A DNA stretch of 64,000 nt, taken from Bdellovibrio reynosensis. GTDB lineage: Bacteria > Bdellovibrionota > Bdellovibrionia > Bdellovibrionales > Bdellovibrionaceae. Made by a program: the position numbers and the translations under genes. The DNA lies in assembly GCF_022814725.1 (NCBI RefSeq), contig NZ_CP093442.1, positions 434,001 through 498,000 on the forward strand, given 5' to 3'. Below the pieces are notes generated by a model that worked only from the letters and a program-made list of their open reading frames with translations, was not told the origin of the DNA and made no database searches. Shown piece after piece: positions 17,250 to 25,782 of this stretch (the stretch's first letter is position 1; each line of letters begins with the position of its first letter).

Positions 17250-18728
17250 ATGAGTATTCACGAAAATCCGCTCAGAGCGGAAAAAAGAAAAAAGCTTCAT
17301 GCCCTTCGCGAAAAAGGCATCAATCCTTACCCTTATGTTTTTGAAAACAAGGCAAGCATCGCTAACGTAGTTAGCGAGCACGCAGCCACTTTGACTGCGG
17401 GAGAAAAGAAGCCTGAGTTTTCTTATAAGATTGCGGGTCGCTTGATGACCCTTCGTCAAATGGGAAAAGCTTCTTTCTTCAACGTTCAAGACCAAACAGG
17501 CACAGTGCAAGTTTATGTGAAGGTTGAAGAACTTTCTGAAAAAGACCGTGCGGCTTTTGAGCTTGTGGATCTTGGCGATATCGTGGGCCTAGAGGGATTT
17601 GTTTTCAAGTCCCAAAAAGGCGAATTCTCTATCTACGCTAAAAGCTTTCAAATCCTGACTAAAACAATTGAACCATTGCCGGAAAAATTCCACGGTGTTC
17701 AAGATATCGAAATCAAATATCGTCACAGACATTTGGATTTGATCTCTGATGCTGATTCTCGCAAGGTTTTTGAAACTCGCTCTAAGATCATCAAAGAAAT
17801 TCGCCGTTTCCTTGATGACCGTGGTTTTATGGAAGTGGAAACTCCGACGTTGCAACCGGTTTACGGTGGTGCGGCCGCGACTCCATTTACAACCCATCAC
17901 AAAGCTTTGGATATGAAGCTTTACATGAGAATTTCCCCAGAACTTTATTTAAAACGCCTGATCGTGGGTGGTTTTGAAAAAGTTTACGAAATCAGCAAAA
18001 ACTTCCGTAACGAAGGTATCGACCGTACCCACAATCCGGAATTTGCGCTTTTAGAATTCTACGAAGCTTACACGGACTACAACTATCAAATGGCGCAGTT
18101 TGAAGAAATGATCTCAACACTGGCGCAAAAAATCACTGGCAGCATGAAAGTTTCTTACCAAGGTAAAGAAATCGATTTCACTCCGCCGTGGAGACGTTTG
18201 ACCGTTTACGACGGTGTTCGTGAATACGCAGGCATCGATCCAGAAAAAGCATCTGATGACGATATCTTCCAAGCCATCCGTAAAAACGGTGGTGATATCG
18301 ATGAACCGGGTAAACGCGGCGAAATGATCATGGAACTTTTCGAACTAACAGCAGAACAACACTTGTGGCAGCCGACGTTTGTGATGGATCACCCGGTGGA
18401 GATTTCTCCATTGACGAAGATCCACCGCAAGGACGGTCGTTTGGTTGAACGTTTTGAGCCGTTTGCCGCTTGCATGGAAATCGGTAACGCGTATTCAGAA
18501 TTGAACGACCCTGAAGACCAATTGGCTCGTTTGAAAGAACAAGAAGCCAATCGCGCGAAAGACGAAGAAGCCCATCCAATGGATGAAGACTTCTTGCTTG
18601 CGATCGATGCTGGTATGCCGCCAACAGGTGGCGTGGGTATCGGTATTGAGCGTATCGTGATGATCATGACCGATCGTCCAAGTATCCGCGACATCATCTT
18701 CTTCCCGACGATGAGAATCACAAAATAG
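17250..18728 (+). CDS. lysS: Lysyl-tRNA synthetase, class II
   Basis: Charges tRNA-Lys. An N-terminal OB-fold anticodon-binding domain (AGRLMTLRQMGKASFFNVQDQ) precedes the class II catalytic core. Motif 1 lies around RRFLDDRGFMEVETPTLQP, motif 2 is FRNEGIDRTHNPEFALLEFYEAY, and motif 3 is GVGIGIERIVMIMTDRPSIRDI. 492 residues is full length. It follows the aldolase gene by 22 bases. Confidence 0.95.
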   Translation: MSIHENPLRAEKRKKLHALREKGINPYPYVFENKASIANVVSEHAATLTAGEKKPEFSYKIAGRLMTLRQMGKASFFNVQDQTGTVQVYVKVEELSEKDRAAFELVDLGDIVGLEGFVFKSQKGEFSIYAKSFQILTKTIEPLPEKFHGVQDIEIKYRHRHLDLISDADSRKVFETRSKIIKEIRRFLDDRGFMEVETPTLQPVYGGAAATPFTTHHKALDMKLYMRISPELYLKRLIVGGFEKVYEISKNFRNEGIDRTHNPEFALLEFYEAYTDYNYQMAQFEEMISTLAQKITGSMKVSYQGKEIDFTPPWRRLTVYDGVREYAGIDPEKASDDDIFQAIRKNGGDIDEPGKRGEMIMELFELTAEQHLWQPTFVMDHPVEISPLTKIHRKDGRLVERFEPFAACMEIGNAYSELNDPEDQLARLKEQEANRAKDEEAHPMDEDFLLAIDAGMPPTGGVGIGIERIVMIMTDRPSIRDIIFFPTMRITK

Positions 18729-18743
18729 TTTTTTCCTCTGCAC

Positions 18744-18781
18744 GGGGTGCTGTGCGCCCCAAAGAGCATTTGGGGTGCACA
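18744..18781 (+). promoter_or_regulatory. Mutually exclusive hairpins at the rhodanese lipoprotein start
   Basis: TGTGCGCCCCAAA (18751-18763) pairs with TTTGGGGTGCACA (18769-18781) with one G-T wobble and a five-base loop, hiding the ribosome site and the A of the start codon. An alternative stem, GGGGTGC (18744-18750) with GCGCCCC (18754-18760), uses the same central strand and would free the start. No T-run follows, so a simple terminator for lysS is less likely. Regulation is inferred. Confidence 0.5.
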
Positions 18782-19620
18782 TGAAGTTCCTGCTTCCTTT
18801 GTTTTTATTTCTTGCTATTGGCTGTCAGATGAAACCCACGAAAGTGGTGAATCAAGAAGCCATTCAAAGTGAATCGATCACTGCTGAAAATCTAAAAAAA
18901 GAAAATGCAGTTCTTTTAGATGCACGTCCTGCATTTGAATTTAATCTTTTGCATGTTCCTGGCGCCATCAATGTTCGTTGGGAGGATTTATCCCAAAACA
19001 ATCCCAAGTCCCGCGGTTTGCTGCAAACAGATCTATTTGCTTTAGCCCGCAGACTGTCGTTAATCGGTATTGATCCAAACACAAAAGTGGTGGTGCTCGG
19101 AAAAGGCACTGCAGGCCAAGGTGAAGAGGGCCGAGTTGCTTGGACGCTGAAAGTCCTAGGGGTTAAGAATGTTTACACTTTAGTGCATAACTCTTATCGA
19201 GAAATGAATCCCACTAAGGAAATTCCTCCGGTTCAAAACAAACCTTATTGGAAGCCTGAAGTTCAAGAAGGTTTAATGACGGAATTAAAGTCCCTGCAAG
19301 CTCTTGCAGCGAAAGCTGATTTGAACACAGTGATTTTAGACGTCAGATCGCCAGAAGAGTTTGCGCAAAGAAATCTATCCCAGGAAAAAAAGGTCAAAGC
19401 CAAGGTCGTTAATCTTGATTGGAAGAAGTTTTTCACCAGCAATGGGCTTCCACAAAAAGACGTCGAGAAAACATTGGCTGCACTTGGTATCTCAAAAGAC
19501 ATAAATATAGTGGTTATTAGCAACCACGGTGTCAGATCTGGAGCAGTGACTTACGCTCTGGGATTTTTAGGCTATAATAAATCCAGCAACTTTGCTGGAG
19601 GATATGAGCAGTGGAAGTAA
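18781..19620 (+). CDS. Two-domain rhodanese-like lipoprotein, active-site Cys not seen
   Basis: Exported tandem rhodanese (sulfurtransferase) protein. The lipobox LAIGC gives a lipid anchor at about residue 15. Domain 1 shows ENAVLLDARPAFEFNLLHVPGAINVRW, and domain 2 VILDVRSPEEFAQRNL and [18 protein letters not shown]. In domain 2 the active-site loop reads ISNHGVRSG, with Ser where the CxxGxRS consensus has the catalytic Cys. Domain 1 has LGKGTAGQ and also shows no Cys there. So it is probably a binding or structural protein. The start lies in a strong hairpin. The 3' end overlaps the next gene by 10 bases. Confidence 0.82.
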   Translation: MKFLLPLFLFLAIGCQMKPTKVVNQEAIQSESITAENLKKENAVLLDARPAFEFNLLHVPGAINVRWEDLSQNNPKSRGLLQTDLFALARRLSLIGIDPNTKVVVLGKGTAGQGEEGRVAWTLKVLGVKNVYTLVHNSYREMNPTKEIPPVQNKPYWKPEVQEGLMTELKSLQALAAKADLNTVILDVRSPEEFAQRNLSQEKKVKAKVVNLDWKKFFTSNGLPQKDVEKTLAALGISKDINIVVISNHGVRSGAVTYALGFLGYNKSSNFAGGYEQWK

Positions 19621-20069
19621 ACCCGCTGGAGCTTTCTGAAATCCTAAGAAATAAGATCGCGCTTTATGAGCATCTTGGTATTGAGGTACTGACCATGGGG
19701 CCCCACGAAGTGCGCTTCCGTGTCGCCTTAGAAAAAAACTACAACCACAAGGGCACAGCCTTCGGTGGAAGTCTTTACGCCACAGGCGTGATGGCAGCTT
19801 ATGCCATGGTTCTTACCGGTCTTCACGAACGAAAGATCAATACCGAAAACATCGTGATCTCAAAAGGGGAGATTGAATATCTTCGTCCCGTGGATACAGA
19901 CTTTGAAATCATCTGCCGCTTTCCTTCCATTGAAGAAGAAAACGCGTTCTATGATGAGCTAAAAGACAAGGGACGAGTGAAAGCCAAGCTTGAAAGTCAG
20001 ATTGTAGGACTTGGCCCGGGACGTTCTTTAAAGGCTTCTTTGATCGGCACCTTCGTCGTTAGATGCTGA
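19611..20069 (+). CDS. Hot-dog-fold thioesterase domain protein (YiiD C-terminal type)
   Basis: Predicted thioesterase or acyl-binding protein of the YiiD_C family. The recognisable core is [24 protein letters not shown], typical of the hot-dog helix and active site, followed by [21 protein letters not shown]. The GTG start at 19611 overlaps the end of the rhodanese gene and has GGAGG nine bases upstream. The 3' end runs 73 bases into the convergent histidine kinase gene on the other strand. Confidence 0.8.
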   Translation: MEVNPLELSEILRNKIALYEHLGIEVLTMGPHEVRFRVALEKNYNHKGTAFGGSLYATGVMAAYAMVLTGLHERKINTENIVISKGEIEYLRPVDTDFEIICRFPSIEEENAFYDELKDKGRVKAKLESQIVGLGPGRSLKASLIGTFVVRC

Positions 20070-22138
20070 GATAAAATTTCTAAAATCTCAGTCTTCTTAA
20101 CAGGCTTCACTGCGTAAGCGTCACAACCAGCAGCAAGCGCGCGTTTTAAATCCTCAAGAACCGCTGTTGCCGTTAATGCAATAATCGGTGTGTGCTGCAG
20201 TTTCTTTTCAGTTTCATAGTGGCGAATGATTTCTGTCGCCTTATATCCAGTCATAATGGGCATCTGCATATCCATAAAGACCAAATCGAACTTTTCAGCA
20301 GCGAATTTATCAACGGCTTCCTGACCATTGACCGCTTCAATACAGTCAAACGGTAAGCTTTTTAAATAGTGGATCAGCAGCACACGGTTGTCTTCAGAGT
20401 CATCGACCAAAAGAATTTTGTAACGACGGTCTGATTTATTAAACGCATAAATGGGTGTCGATTTTTTCTCTTGTTGATTAGTAAGGTCCGGTGAATAGGG
20501 CAAATGAATACGGAAGGTGGTTCCACGACCCGCAAGACTCTTCATTTCCATAGTTCCACCCATGATCTCTACTAGGTTTTTAGAAATCACAAGTCCCAGA
20601 CCCGTTCCGCCGAATTTACGACTGATGCCTGGTTCTCCTTGAAAGAACGGTGAAAAGAGTTTTGCTTGCTTGTCGCGGGGAATACCAATGCCCGTGTCGG
20701 CAACATCAATCGCAAGCTCTTCTTTAGTGCCAGTTTTTGCGATGTTCACATCGACTTGAACTTTGCCCTCATCCGTAAATTTCAAAGCATTACCGATAAG
20801 ATTAAATAAAACCTGGCGCAAGCGCGTTGGATCGCCGAAGTGATAAGCTGGAACGTCAGGATTGATATTTAAAACAAAGTGAATACCTTTTTCTTCCGCC
20901 TTGATTTGCAAGATTTCAAAAACACTGCGAATGGTGGCGTGCAGGTTGAAGCTGACGTTTTCAACGTTAAGCGCTTTGGCTTCAATTTTTGAAAAGTCTA
21001 ATAAGTCATTGATCAGTGCTTTTAAGTTTTCCCCGGCATGACTGAACAGCGTCAAATAACGTTGTTGATCATTTGAAAGCTGTGTTTCTTTTAATAGTTC
21101 CAACATACCCAAAACTGAATTTAACGGTGTACGAATCTCGTGACTCATTCTTGCTAAAAATTCTGATTTTGCCTGGGAGGCTTCTTCGGCTTGGTCTTTT
21201 GCGGATTTTAGTTCGCCTTCAGTTTCCTTTAATTTCACAAGCTTTTCAGTAAGGCTGGTTACGGCAGAACCTGTAATCAAAGCACAGAAACAAAGAGTTA
21301 AAAGGGTCGATGGGGTTTGAACAAAGAAGGGTTCTTCGCTGCCCGGGATATTAAAAAATTTCGGCGACAAGACCGTAATAGCCATGATCCAAGTATTGAT
21401 TATCAGTGAGGCGTACAGTCCATACCAGGCCGCTGAAATTAAAATTAAAATACCATAAACATACCAAGTCTGAGCTAAAGGCATAGTTAAAGCCAAAGCC
21501 AAACTACCGGCAAGGACTCCCACCCAAAGAAGTTTTTCTTTGAAAGTAACTTTCTCTAAATGAAAAGGAGGCAAAGTTTCGTGTTTAAACAACGACAAAT
21601 TTCTTTTGTAAAGAAAGGGAGTTAGCAGAATCAAAAGAGGAAAACATAGAAACACACCCCCAGTTAAATCCCCAATAACAGCTATCAGGGTGTTCCAAAG
21701 GAAAAGTGATCTGTCGACATGACCAGTGAAAATATAGATTCCTTGAGTCAAAGCTGAGCAGACCAGTGTCGGAATTAATAAACCATAGACAAAAAGTAAG
21801 CTGATATTCTTAGGGCTTGGGCGCCAAGCGGAAAGACCTTTAAATCGTTCTTTGACTAGCATCCAGGCGATAAAAACCTGCAAGGTTTCCGGCAAAGCAT
21901 AAAGAGGATAAAGATATGTTTTGGGTAGACCCAACATTTGAACGGCCCAAAGAGCGTTTAAGAATACAGGAATAAGGACTCGAGGCCCCCACCACAAGGC
22001 CATGACAACGCCGATATTGATTGGAAAATAGATCCAGTAAAGTTTGTTCGTCGCAAACGGCAGGCTAAGCATTGTCGCCAGCGGTAATGCAATAAAAGGA
22101 ACAACCCAGGTCCACCAAGGAAGACGTCTTGTATTCAT
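19997..22138 (-). CDS. Membrane hybrid histidine kinase with MASE1-like sensor and REC domain
   Basis: Two-component sensor. The first ~300 residues form about eight membrane helices resembling MASE1. A coiled linker ([19 protein letters not shown]) leads to HisKA with [18 protein letters not shown] (phospho-His), then the ATPase domain with N box [19 protein letters not shown] and GGTGLGL. A receiver domain at the C-terminus has [11 protein letters not shown] and the phospho-acceptor Asp in [14 protein letters not shown]. No separate response regulator lies beside it, so the signal likely passes to a phosphotransfer protein elsewhere. Its end overlaps the convergent thioesterase gene by 73 bases. 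Confidence 0.92.
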   Translation of the reverse strand: MNTRRLPWWTWVVPFIALPLATMLSLPFATNKLYWIYFPINIGVVMALWWGPRVLIPVFLNALWAVQMLGLPKTYLYPLYALPETLQVFIAWMLVKERFKGLSAWRPSPKNISLLFVYGLLIPTLVCSALTQGIYIFTGHVDRSLFLWNTLIAVIGDLTGGVFLCFPLLILLTPFLYKRNLSLFKHETLPPFHLEKVTFKEKLLWVGVLAGSLALALTMPLAQTWYVYGILILISAAWYGLYASLIINTWIMAITVLSPKFFNIPGSEEPFFVQTPSTLLTLCFCALITGSAVTSLTEKLVKLKETEGELKSAKDQAEEASQAKSEFLARMSHEIRTPLNSVLGMLELLKETQLSNDQQRYLTLFSHAGENLKALINDLLDFSKIEAKALNVENVSFNLHATIRSVFEILQIKAEEKGIHFVLNINPDVPAYHFGDPTRLRQVLFNLIGNALKFTDEGKVQVDVNIAKTGTKEELAIDVADTGIGIPRDKQAKLFSPFFQGEPGISRKFGGTGLGLVISKNLVEIMGGTMEMKSLAGRGTTFRIHLPYSPDLTNQQEKKSTPIYAFNKSDRRYKILLVDDSEDNRVLLIHYLKSLPFDCIEAVNGQEAVDKFAAEKFDLVFMDMQMPIMTGYKATEIIRHYETEKKLQHTPIIALTATAVLEDLKRALAAGCDAYAVKPVKKTEILEILSQHLTTKVPIKEAFKERPGPSPTI

Positions 22139-22193
22139 GAATCTTAGTTTAGAGAAAAGAAGAATCGCTGACTAAGTGGGACTGAGTAAAATG

Positions 22194-23060
22194 CTAAAGG
22201 TCAATGCCATGAACTTTAGTGTAGGTTTCACCGAAACAAGTTCCGTTTTTGCATCTATTGAACTCAATACATCCACCTTCTGTTTGAACGCGGTAAATGT
22301 CGTCTTCAAGAATATCATCCATGCCGGTGCTCAAAATACCAACCAAAGCACCCTTTGCGTTAAACAGCGGTGAACCCGAACTGCCGCTAAAGGTATCTAC
22401 TTCCATTTTCAGCATCGCACCTTCTGTGTCCCTTAGCACGCGACCAAGATCTTTTTTTAGGGGTAAGCCAAGAGGATAAGAAAGACTTAAGAGTGGTTCA
22501 CCAACGGCATAAGTTTTTTCTGAAGCAAGCGCAACAGGTTCAGCATTTACTTCGCGATCAAGTTCAATCACCGCGTAGTCAGCATGGCCGCGACGATTTT
22601 GCAGTTTTAGTACTTGTTTGCAGCGATAGATTTCTTCAAGAGGTATGACTTTCGATTCAGCTTTGCTGGCGTTAAAGCCAAAGACAAATAAGCTTTCAGC
22701 GCAGCGATTTTTCTGGTCCATACAATGCCCGGCGGTCAAAACCTTGTTTTTACCGATTAGAACGCCGGTGCAAAATCCTAAAAGGGGTTGATTTTGAAAC
22801 TTCTCGCTTTCACACAACGGATAACTTTGTCCCAATGTGCGAGTGAAAGGAATCATGCCGTCCACAGCTGGTTTTAACTTTGATTTTTCAATGATAACTG
22901 AAACTGCAGAAGCTATTTTTTGCAGGTTTAAATCTTCAGAAGATATATCTGTTCTAGAATCATCGCCGTAAATGACAGCTGCACCGTCAGTGTGAAGACT
23001 TTCTTGGGAAGCTGAACATGAAGCAAGAAGAAGGCTTGCAGCCAGAAGAATAAGGCGCAC
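22194..23060 (-). CDS. Trypsin/V8-like serine protease lipoprotein
   Basis: Exported serine endopeptidase with a lipobox (LLLASC, lipidated Cys about residue 15). The triad is visible: His in VLTAGHCM, Asp in HADYAVIELD, Ser in GSSGSPLFN. The fold matches the glutamyl endopeptidase/trypsin-like peptidase family. The GTG start overlaps the stop of the DUF3465 gene, so the two are co-translated. Six or more Cys suggest periplasmic or surface disulfides. A role in prey protein digestion is inference. Confidence 0.88.
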   Translation of the reverse strand: MRLILLAASLLLASCSASQESLHTDGAAVIYGDDSRTDISSEDLNLQKIASAVSVIIEKSKLKPAVDGMIPFTRTLGQSYPLCESEKFQNQPLLGFCTGVLIGKNKVLTAGHCMDQKNRCAESLFVFGFNASKAESKVIPLEEIYRCKQVLKLQNRRGHADYAVIELDREVNAEPVALASEKTYAVGEPLLSLSYPLGLPLKKDLGRVLRDTEGAMLKMEVDTFSGSSGSPLFNAKGALVGILSTGMDDILEDDIYRVQTEGGCIEFNRCKNGTCFGETYTKVHGIDL

Positions 23061-23530
23061 TATTTTTCCGCTTTTGGGTTTACTAAGCCTGTGATCTGAC
23101 CGTTGATTATCATATAACCATGATCATGATTCGATTTTTTCGGAGCCATGTGCAGCCAGTGCACAACGGCCTTAAATGGAGAGTAAGGGTCAGCAACAAA
23201 ATCGCCACAAGCGATAAGTTCATCACCGGGTCTGTTTTCTGGAACAGGGCCAAACTTCGTATTATAGATCACTTCAATACGGTCGTCGCGGGTAGCTAAA
23301 TCTCCATCCAAGTCGACTTCAAAGTGCACATGCTTCTGACGGTCTTCAATGATGCCTACGATGATACCTTTAATGAAAGCTCTCGCAGTGAACTTTGGCT
23401 CCATCTCGTCACGATAAAGAAGCAGACGGCTTTCATTGTAATCCAGGCGATCTTTTCTATCCATGCAAGCCGGCGCCGCAAAAGCGCCGAAGGAAAATAC
23501 TGTGATTAAAAGAAAGATGAAGTATTTCAT
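23060..23530 (-). CDS. DUF3465-family exported protein
   Basis: Sec signal peptide (cleavage after FGAFA, about residue 18). The mature part carries the DUF3465 pattern: HVHFEVDL, IEVIYNTKFGPVPENRPGDELIACGDFV and AVVHWLHMAPKKSNHDHGYMIINGQ. The family has an OB-like fold, is periplasmic, and has no proven function. It sits between the diheme lipoprotein (one base gap) and the protease (overlap), so the three form one operon. Confidence 0.8.
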   Translation of the reverse strand: MKYFIFLLITVFSFGAFAAPACMDRKDRLDYNESRLLLYRDEMEPKFTARAFIKGIIVGIIEDRQKHVHFEVDLDGDLATRDDRIEVIYNTKFGPVPENRPGDELIACGDFVADPYSPFKAVVHWLHMAPKKSNHDHGYMIINGQITGLVNPKAEK

Positions 23531-23531
23531 A

Positions 23532-24278
23532 CTACTCTTGATTCGCCTGGATGAATTTTTTCAAGTACTCCACTTCATCAGCACTTAGTGGCGCTAAAGA
23601 AGCGCGGGCTGGTGGCATACGCGGCGGAGCCGTTGGATTATCCAAAGGCGGAACAACCGCACGGTAAAGCGGAGTTGATTCAATAGGGGAAGCAGGATCC
23701 TTAGGAACCAGGATTTGCTTCACACTTGTTTTTAGGCCTTCAAGGTTTTCAAGAACCGTTTTCTTACCAACGACGTGGCACTTTAAACACTTCTGATCAA
23801 TGATATGTGTTTTAAGATTTTCAAAGCTAACTTCCAAAGTCTTAAAATCAACACCCTTTGGCGTTTCTGATTGTTTTACATTTCCGCAGGCAGGAAGTTC
23901 TTTAACTGTGAGCAGCTGAGTGCGATCATGAAGTTTATCATCAATCCAAGTGCGCAAAATCTGTTTTTCACACTCGTTTAGGGGAGAGTAACCACCACTG
24001 CGCGGAGGCATTGTTTCAGCCTCAACCGTCGCCAGGATTTTTTCGCGCATTCCAAAAACTTTTTCTTCATCGGTCATGCTATGGCATCTTTGGCAGGTGC
24101 TTAATGGAAGGTTTCTAACCAACTCAAAATTGACTTCTTTATCGGCGAATTTATTTTTTAATACATCGATATCGTCGATCTTAAGGCCGCCAGTTTTATA
24201 AAAACCGATCTCTTCAAGCCCATAAGTACAACCCGTCAACGAAAGAACCAAAACCATAGAGGAAATGAATGTTTTCAT
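23532..24278 (-). CDS. Diheme c-type cytochrome-like lipoprotein
   Basis: Lipoprotein signal with lipobox SLTGC. Two heme-attachment motifs are present: CQRCH near residue 61 and CLKCH near residue 158. Each is followed by a Met-Pro-Pro pattern (TMPPRSG and PPRMPPA) that can give the axial Met ligand. This resembles the planctomycete-type/PSCyt1 cytochromes. Likely a periplasmic electron carrier attached to a membrane. First gene of an operon with DUF3465 and the protease; whether cytochrome and protease function are linked is unknown. Confidence 0.82.
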   Translation of the reverse strand: MKTFISSMVLVLSLTGCTYGLEEIGFYKTGGLKIDDIDVLKNKFADKEVNFELVRNLPLSTCQRCHSMTDEEKVFGMREKILATVEAETMPPRSGGYSPLNECEKQILRTWIDDKLHDRTQLLTVKELPACGNVKQSETPKGVDFKTLEVSFENLKTHIIDQKCLKCHVVGKKTVLENLEGLKTSVKQILVPKDPASPIESTPLYRAVVPPLDNPTAPPRMPPARASLAPLSADEVEYLKKFIQANQE

Positions 24279-24352
24279 AAGCCCAAGGTTCTACCAATTT
24301 TTAGACCGATTTTGCCATAGATTCGTTGGCAAAGAATAAAATACATAACTGT

Positions 24353-24376
24353 AAAGACGGAAGACAGTCCGTCTTT
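24353..24376 (-). terminator. Possible terminator hairpin of the HD-GYP operon
   Basis: AAAGACGG (24353-24360) pairs perfectly with CCGTCTTT (24369-24376), just after the stop of the small secreted protein on the minus strand. Only a weak T-rich tail follows, so termination is moderately supported. Confidence 0.5.
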
Positions 24377-24392
24377 AGTTGGAGGGGCTAAC

Positions 24393-24776
24393 TTATTTTT
24401 GTTTTTGGATTTTAAGAGGCTGGAATAGGTCTTTATCTGAGGAAGCAGGCTTACGAGCCTTATCCGAAGCTGAAATACAGCTTTGTCGTTCTGAATCTGA
24501 TGAGTCCCCATTAGCACACTTCTTTAAAGCAGTGGGGTTAAATGATTTGCCTTTAATGCTATCCCAGCAGCTCCAGAAAGCGCTGTCTTCTTTTTGCATT
24601 TGGCAGATCGAAGCAGCATACCAGTCGACTTCTTCTTTTTCAGCTTTCGCGATACAAGCTTGAGTGTCTTTTTCAGCAAGGAAGCGGTCGCAGAAGCTTT
24701 GTGGGTTCGCGGGTTCAATGGCGAACGCAATCAAAGGAACGATGGCAACTGAAATGATCGACTGAACAACTAACAT
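24393..24776 (-). CDS. Small exported Cys-rich protein, unknown function
   Basis: No family recognised. A signal peptide (VVQSIISVAIVPLIAFAIE) is followed by a ~100-residue mature part with six Cys, spaced in pairs as in disulfide-stabilised helical hairpins (FCDRFL, ACIAK, ICQMQ, SCWDS, KKCANG, SCISA). The tail is Lys-rich. Two tandem ATGs (24779 and 24776) overlap the HD-GYP stop, so translation is coupled. Confidence 0.65.
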   Translation of the reverse strand: MLVVQSIISVAIVPLIAFAIEPANPQSFCDRFLAEKDTQACIAKAEKEEVDWYAASICQMQKEDSAFWSCWDSIKGKSFNPTALKKCANGDSSDSERQSCISASDKARKPASSDKDLFQPLKIQKQK

Positions 24777-25747
24777 CATGATGCAACCTTGATTTTGAAT
24801 AGAACAGAATACATTGCTTTCAACATGTCGGGATCATAACGACCCGCAAGTTTTTCTTTCATCATCGTCACAGCGTCCAGCGGTGACATTGGTACGTTAT
24901 AGGATCTTTGTGTCGTCATCGCATCGTAAGTATCAGTGATAGCAACGATACGGGCAAACGGGTGAATCTCTTCTGCCACTAACTGCTGAGGATAGCCGTT
25001 ACCTGCCCAAGATTCGTGATGCTCAAAGCAAGCCGCTTTAATTGCGTCGCTGATGTTCGGGTGGTTATTTAAAATCACCAAACCATACTGCGGATGCATT
25101 TTCATTTGCTCCCACTCAGGATCAGTCAGTCCGCCTTTTTTACAAAGGATATCTAAGCTCACATTGCGTTTTCCGATGTCATGGAAAAGAGCACCCACAC
25201 CCAGTTCTTCTAAGGTCTTCGCATCATAACCTAAGGCTTTTCCCAAACCTAAAGAGTATATACTGACATCTAACGAGTGGTTGTAAGTGTAAAAGTCATG
25301 GCCTGATAACGAGATCATAAAGCCCATGGCTTCAGGAGCATTTTCCATCAAATCAATGAAATCAGTGATGATCGGGCGGGAATCATCCAAGGCTTGGTTT
25401 ACATCGGGATTTTCAAAAAGATCTTCCATCAAAGCGACAGAGGATTCACGCAAGATCGCGGCTTTTTCAAATGGATTAATCAGGCTTGAGTTCATTTCTT
25501 CACGAACCCAGTCACGGTATTTTTGCTTATCTTCGCTGCGCACAAAGAATGTGTCGCCAGTATCGCGGCCGTGCATGGCTTTGATTTTTCCATCAGAAAG
25601 ACGATCCCCCGCACGCAGATACAAAAGATATTTGCCATCGATGTGCAAAAAGATATCGAAAGAGGTCATTTTATCGGGGCGAATTGTAGTCAGACGGATG
25701 CGAAAATATGACGAAGATTCCATAGTAAAATTCTGCCATGGATACAT
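24776..25747 (-). CDS. HD-GYP domain protein (c-di-GMP phosphodiesterase type)
   Basis: Predicted hydrolase of cyclic di-GMP, or a related signalling adaptor. The N-terminal ~100 residues are an unassigned sensor-like domain with beta character. The HD-GYP part has HDIGKRNVS and HHESWAGNGYP, matching the HHExxxGxGYP signature, so catalysis looks intact. Cyclic-di-GMP signalling controls predation and motility in Bdellovibrio; the role of this protein is unknown. The start at ATG 25747 lacks a clear ribosome site and later in-frame ATGs (25723, about 25666) remain possible. Divergent from recG, 35 bases apart. Confidence 0.88.
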   Translation of the reverse strand: MYPWQNFTMESSSYFRIRLTTIRPDKMTSFDIFLHIDGKYLLYLRAGDRLSDGKIKAMHGRDTGDTFFVRSEDKQKYRDWVREEMNSSLINPFEKAAILRESSVALMEDLFENPDVNQALDDSRPIITDFIDLMENAPEAMGFMISLSGHDFYTYNHSLDVSIYSLGLGKALGYDAKTLEELGVGALFHDIGKRNVSLDILCKKGGLTDPEWEQMKMHPQYGLVILNNHPNISDAIKAACFEHHESWAGNGYPQQLVAEEIHPFARIVAITDTYDAMTTQRSYNVPMSPLDAVTMMKEKLAGRYDPDMLKAMYSVLFKIKVAS

Positions 25748-25782
25748 TGACTTAGATAGAAATTCCTGAATAATCGAAGGCC

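Noticed and set aside
24275-24517. Minus-strand ORF overlapping the small secreted protein
   Set aside because: Overlaps in another frame with the Cys-rich exported protein, no ribosome site or signal.
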